Assembly (NCBI GenBank): GCA_020024155.1
Contig: JAHHUE010000063.1
Coordinates: 1 to 9,078 of the forward strand
From: Oscillospiraceae bacterium
GTDB taxonomy: Bacteria > Bacillota > Clostridia > Oscillospirales > Ruminococcaceae
Direction of reading: 5' to 3'
Length of the DNA: 9,078 nucleotides
The translations under genes were made by a program, and so were the position numbers. The notes under the pieces are model-generated. The model had not been told where the DNA came from and did not search any database. It was given only the letters and a program-made list of their open reading frames with translations. Each line of letters starts with the position of its first letter. Within the stretch, counting starts at the first letter, position 1. This document shows, in pieces, positions 6,600-9,078 of this stretch.

Positions 6600-6970
6600 A
6601 TGAAGCAGAAAGAACAGCTTGCCCAACAGGAGCAGAAGCTTGAGGAACTGACTCTGAAAATCGAGGATGTGGACAGTCTGATTGATGAAGTATCCAGTGT
6701 TGCCTATGACAAGGCGGTGGAAATGGCAATAGACAAGGTAAAGACAATGACCTATTAGTAAGATATTGATATGATTCAGGACACCAAAATATAGTTGCTG
6801 TCCTGTAGCATAAGGCGCCAAAGAAGGAACAATAATATGCGGTGGTAAGGGTGGATGGCGTGAGTGCAAAAATCAAAAAAGCAATGCAGTCCACCTTATA
6901 AAAAGTCAAATCTACACTGCTTCATTCTAATATCTACCAAACCAATCATAAGATCAGAATTGAGCGTTGA
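6600..6970 (+). pseudogene. C-terminal relic of a probable Mob/Pre-type plasmid recombination (relaxase) protein
   Basis: The first frame reads KQKEQLAQQEQKLEEL, then a conserved-looking DVDSLIDEVSSVAYDKAVE, ending at adjacent TAG and TAA codons (6756-6761). After a frameshift near 6800-6815 it resumes as APKKEQ, a TAA at 6833-6835, then YAVVRVDGVSAKIKKAMQ, a TAA at 6899-6901, and KVKSTLLHSN, ending at 6968-6970. The coiled-coil start followed by the VDSLIDEV...AYDKAVE and IKKAMQ stretches matches what I recall of C-termini of Mob-type relaxases in Clostridia mobile elements. The nicking domain is absent, lost at the junction with the IS. The assignment rests on this recalled pattern without the catalytic domain, so it stays moderate. 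Confidence 0.5.
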
Positions 6971-8104
6971 GCAAGTGAGGAAAGGTCTTGCGGTCACAGA
7001 CAAAGGGCAATCAGCAAACACCATTGGAAATTGCAGATGGTATTCTGCCACGATTCGCTATTGCGTGATCCTATCTGGCTGAATCTGTTGACTGACAGAG
7101 TGGACATTGTACGAGATTTGGGATGGCGCAGGAGTACCAATGCCCTTATGGATACTGATATAAAATATCTACTCCTTTATTTTTAGCAGAACTATGGGCT
7201 GACAAGTGAGAAGAAGTTGACGGCGGCACTTTCCATCGTAGCGAACGAAAATTGCTACTACCTTATACAGGATTGTCTGCACACTCTGAAGTGAGATAAA
7301 CAACTTTGAATTCTCTTTTGTCTGCATCATTTTCTGGGAGCAGATACCAGTGATTATGTGGATGAAATATTCAATCACTTCTTGTTGGGAGCTATTATCC
7401 GGGTATTTTGTCCCGGCTCCAAATATGAGGAAATGCTCTGTTTGGTGGGAGGTCAGGGAGCCAGTAAATCCACCTTATTTCGGCTGTTTGACATCAAGGA
7501 TGAGTGGTTCTCGAAAGACCTGAAAAGGCTGGATGATGATAAAGTGTTTTCCAAGCTGCAAGATCACTGGATCATCGAGATGTCAGAAAAGCTGGCAACC
7601 AGCAACGCAAAAAGCATTGAGAAGATCCGCTCTTTCATCAGTCGTCAGAAAGAAACCTATCGAACCCATTATAAAACCCAGCTGAAAAATCGCCTGCGGC
7701 AGTGTGTTTGGAGGCACTTACAATACGCTGGACTTTTTACCGCTGAACAGAGCTGGTAATCGTCGATTTTTACCTATTATGGTTTACCTGGAAAGCGCAG
7801 AAGTTCACATTTTGGAAGATGAAACAGCTTCCAGAGACTATTTGTTGCAGGTGTGGGCAGAAGCGATGGAATTTTATCTCAGCAACAGCTATACAACATC
7901 AATAAGATCATGAATACAGCAGTGAAAGGCTGGAAGACGTTCTCCAATCCCTGGATGTTTGCAGAATATGGTCGGCAGCGGGGCTGAGAACGTGAGACTT
8001 CCGGCAACGGACTGACCGACAACGAAGATGGATTTGTGGAGCTGAGTGAGGAAGAAATGCGCCAGCTGGAGCTTCCTAAGGAGTGGATTGTCCGATTTAG
8101 GTAG
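6969..8104 (+). pseudogene. VapE-like (virulence-associated E family) P-loop protein, heavily degraded
   Basis: Fragments read in order: KGLAVTDKGQSANTIGNCR; after a frameshift near 7038, LLTDRVDIVRDLGW and KYLLLYF; TAG at 7184-7186; YGLTSEKKLTAALSIVANEN; TGA at 7292-7294 (a Trp in relatives) and at 7307-7309; then EEMLCLVGGQGASKST and LQDHWIIEMSEKLATS. After a frameshift near 7704 come FGGTYNTLDFLPLNRAGNRR, EVHILEDETASRDY and VWAEAMEFY. Following an apparent internal loss near 7880 come IMNTAVKGWKTFSNP, a TGA at 7985-7987 (RG*ERE, Trp in relatives) and the acidic tail VELSEEEMRQLELP. Such proteins are primase/helicase-linked ATPases of phages and mobile elements. The P-loop has Ser (7463-7465) in place of its last Gly. 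The N-terminal primase-like region is missing. Confidence 0.8.
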
Positions 8105-8376
8105 TTTGTTGTTAGATTCATTGTCAGTTGCTTGCCTGACTTTGTTGCCAGAAAAGAGCATAAAAAGAGAGAATTTAGCTGGATAAATACCTATAAATTA
8201 AGGATTTTACGGTATGTATCTTTTCTTCAACAAGGAAAGCAACGAAATTTTATAGGAAAAATTGAAAAGTAAGAATGATAAGCTAGATAATAGATTACAG
8301 ATTTTTCGGACTTCGTTGCTGGACTTGCTTACAAGTCCGTCTCCTTTTTGTCTGGTATTTTCTATGGATGTAGCTT
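8105..8376 (+). other. Gap between the VapE relic and the small ORF
   Basis: No gene with a start and ribosome site is seen. The VapE frame stays open after its TAG for another 55 codons to a TAA at 8270-8272, giving a basic sequence (RKEHKKREFSWINTYKLR) without a start codon; it may be a relic or chance. A hairpin with a T-run follows at 8321-8349. Confidence 0.45.
8321..8349 (+). terminator. Possible intrinsic terminator
   Basis: GGACTTG (8321-8327), a four-base loop and CAAGTCC (8332-8338), followed six bases later by TTTTT (8345-8349). The stem is short and the T-run is offset, so termination would be moderate. An upstream CGGACTT at 8307-8313 can pair with AAGTCCG at 8333-8339 instead, an alternative fold that excludes the terminator stem. 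Confidence 0.45.
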
Positions 8377-8556
8377 ATGGAGAAAAGCAAAAAGCAGGAA
8401 AATAAGAAAAACAAACATATGCAGTTTATCGTGGTGCGAGAGTTTTCCAGTGAGAAAACCATGCAAGAAGCCTTTGAGCAGGTAATTGAGCGTCAGACAT
8501 GTGAGCAGTTTGAAAAGTGGTTGGAAAATCACGAATCAGAACAGAAAGCGGATTAA
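8377..8556 (+). CDS. Small conserved-looking mobile-element protein (59 aa), function unknown
   Basis: A 59-residue soluble protein. It has a strongly basic Lys/Asn-rich start (MEKSKKQENKKNKH), a short beta-like stretch (MQFIVVREF), then an acidic amphipathic helix region (SEKTMQEAFEQVIERQ, then CEQFEKWLE). The only upstream match to a ribosome site is GGATG, a weak one, but a TAG two codons earlier leaves no other in-frame ATG upstream. It lies 73 bases before the serine recombinase and shares its orientation, as small accessory genes often do next to recombinases in Clostridia elements. It may be a recombination or regulatory accessory; I do not recognise a named family. The frame is clean, unlike the VapE relic before it. 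Confidence 0.6.
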   Translation: MEKSKKQENKKNKHMQFIVVREFSSEKTMQEAFEQVIERQTCEQFEKWLENHESEQKAD

Positions 8557-8573
8557 AGACTATTTAAGTTTGT

Positions 8574-8612
8574 AACAGGGACATGGTATAATATGTATAT
8601 CGTGTCCCTGTT
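8574..8612 (+). promoter_or_regulatory. Operator-like inverted repeat enclosing the recombinase promoter
   Basis: Arms AACAGGGACATG (8574-8585) and CGTGTCCCTGTT (8601-8612) match at 11 of 12 positions around a 15-base spacer. The spacer begins with TATAAT (8587-8592), and together with TG at 8584-8585 it forms an extended -10 element (TGGTATAAT). No good -35 is visible, which suits an extended -10. A protein bound to both arms would cover the promoter, so repression of the recombinase is the simplest reading. A transcript from the preceding gene would also form a hairpin here, but no T-run follows. Confidence 0.6.
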
Positions 8613-8629
8613 CATAGAAGGAGATCACT

Positions 8630-9078
8630 ATGAGCAGGAAAAAACAAGTCAATCAAAAAATTACAGCCCTCTATTGCCGCATTTCTCTGGATGATGGCGG
8701 TGATAACGAGAGTATGAGCATCAGCAATCAAAAAATCATGCTTCGGGATTTTGCAGAGAAAAATGGAATGTTCCAGTATGCGTATTATGTCGATGACGGT
8801 TACACAGGTCGCAATTTCAACCGCCATTCTTTTCAGCGTATGATCGTATATATTGAAGCTGCTAACATTGACTGCGTCATCACAAAAGACCTGCCTAGAT
8901 TGAGAAGAAATTATATTGAAGCCGGCAGCGATATTGAAATCTTCTTTCACAAGTACAATGTCCGCTATATCGCTATCACGGATGGTGTGGACAGCTTGAA
9001 CTGTCAGGAAATGGACATCACATCGTTCAAAAATATCCTAAACGACATGTATAGCCGGGATATTTCCAAGAAAGTGTT
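8630..9078 (+). CDS. Large serine recombinase, TnpX-like, N-terminal part (runs off right edge)
   Basis: The first 149 residues of a resolvase-domain recombinase that cuts and rejoins DNA through a phosphoserine link to excise and integrate the element. The nucleophile region is YCRISLDDGGDNESMSISNQ (about residues 15-34) with Ser19 as the expected catalytic serine. Later come DDGYTGRNFNRHSFQRM (about 55-71) and KDLPRLRRNYIE (about 86-97), carrying Arg90 and Arg93 of the active-site RxxR. Relatives usually read KDLSRxGRNY; here Pro89 and Arg92 replace Ser and Gly, which may weaken it. VRYIAITDGVDS and the start of the long linking helix follow. The ATG at 8630-8632 has AAGGAG (8618-8623) six bases upstream, and an operator-like repeat lies just before it. 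The DNA-binding C-terminal domains are beyond the window. Confidence 0.9.
   Translation, partial: MSRKKQVNQKITALYCRISLDDGGDNESMSISNQKIMLRDFAEKNGMFQYAYYVDDGYTGRNFNRHSFQRMIVYIEAANIDCVITKDLPRLRRNYIEAGSDIEIFFHKYNVRYIAITDGVDSLNCQEMDITSFKNILNDMYSRDISKKV

Larger units (their letters stand above)
6596..9078 (+). mobile_element. Fragment of an integrative/mobilizable element (Mob relic, VapE-like relic, serine recombinase)
   Basis: The GC content rises visibly from about 6600, and all genes here are of mobile-element type and on the plus strand: a probable Mob relaxase C-terminus, a VapE-like ATPase gene, a small ORF and a large serine recombinase. The order resembles mobilizable elements of Clostridia with TnpX/TnpZ-like functions. 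The left boundary is a break point, not a natural end, because it cuts both the IS orfB and the mob gene. The right end and any attachment site lie outside the window. Only the last two genes look intact. Confidence 0.7.

Noticed and set aside
6416..6643. 75-codon plus-strand ORF as a gene
   Set aside because: It is a hybrid of a transposase fragment and off-frame mobilization-gene sequence across a break point.
6417..7987. TGA read as Trp (alternative genetic code)
   Set aside because: TGA falls at Trp positions three times, but the same relics also hold TAA, TAG and frameshifts, and the intact membrane-protein gene uses TGG for Trp.
6525..8161. Minus-strand ORFs at 6525-6869, 6598-6909, 7169-7378, 7879-8121 and 7889-8161
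   Set aside because: All are antisense shadows of the Mob-like and VapE-like relics, which are recognisable on the plus strand.
8612..8950. 112-codon minus-strand ORF
   Set aside because: It is antisense to the serine recombinase, whose motifs and ribosome site are unambiguous.

Overview
The window looks like a low-GC Firmicute, probably a gut Clostridia member. The left two-thirds is very AT-rich, with strong Shine-Dalgarno sites ahead of the intact genes. The protein families (DltA-like adenylation enzyme, YfhO-like membrane protein, an IS3-type transposase, a VapE-type protein and a large serine recombinase) fit that group. This assignment rests on recalled family features; no search was run.

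Layout. (1) Positions 1-3842, minus strand: a tightly packed cell-envelope operon. In transcription order it holds a fragment of an upstream gene, a GT2 (CsbB/GtrB-like) glycosyltransferase that is now a pseudogene, a 741-residue polytopic YfhO/PTPS-related membrane protein, an acyl carrier protein, and the start of a DltA-like adenylation enzyme running off the left edge. The combination suggests export and addition of a sugar to a surface polymer plus a carrier-protein-based acyl or aminoacyl decoration. (2) Positions 3843-5682: about 1.8 kb of mostly non-coding AT-rich DNA with scattered gene relics, one small well-initiated ORF of unknown function (4780-4983), and several inverted repeats. 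(3) Positions 5683 to about 6595: a decayed IS3-family insertion sequence with both transposase frames broken and the 3' part lost. (4) From about 6596 to the right edge: a visibly GC-richer fragment of an integrative/mobilizable element. It holds the C-terminal relic of a probable Mob relaxase, a heavily damaged VapE-like gene, a small intact ORF, and an intact-looking start of a TnpX-type large serine recombinase behind an operator-like inverted repeat and a strong ribosome binding site.

The main theme is decay. Between 2755 and 8104 almost every recognisable gene carries stops, frameshifts or deletions, while the operon genes to the left and the recombinase gene to the right read cleanly. 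I see no tRNA, rRNA or CRISPR array. The most biologically interesting part is the envelope operon, which pairs a CsbB/YfhO-like lipid-linked sugar module with a Dlt-like carrier-protein module. Its glycosyltransferase appears dead here.
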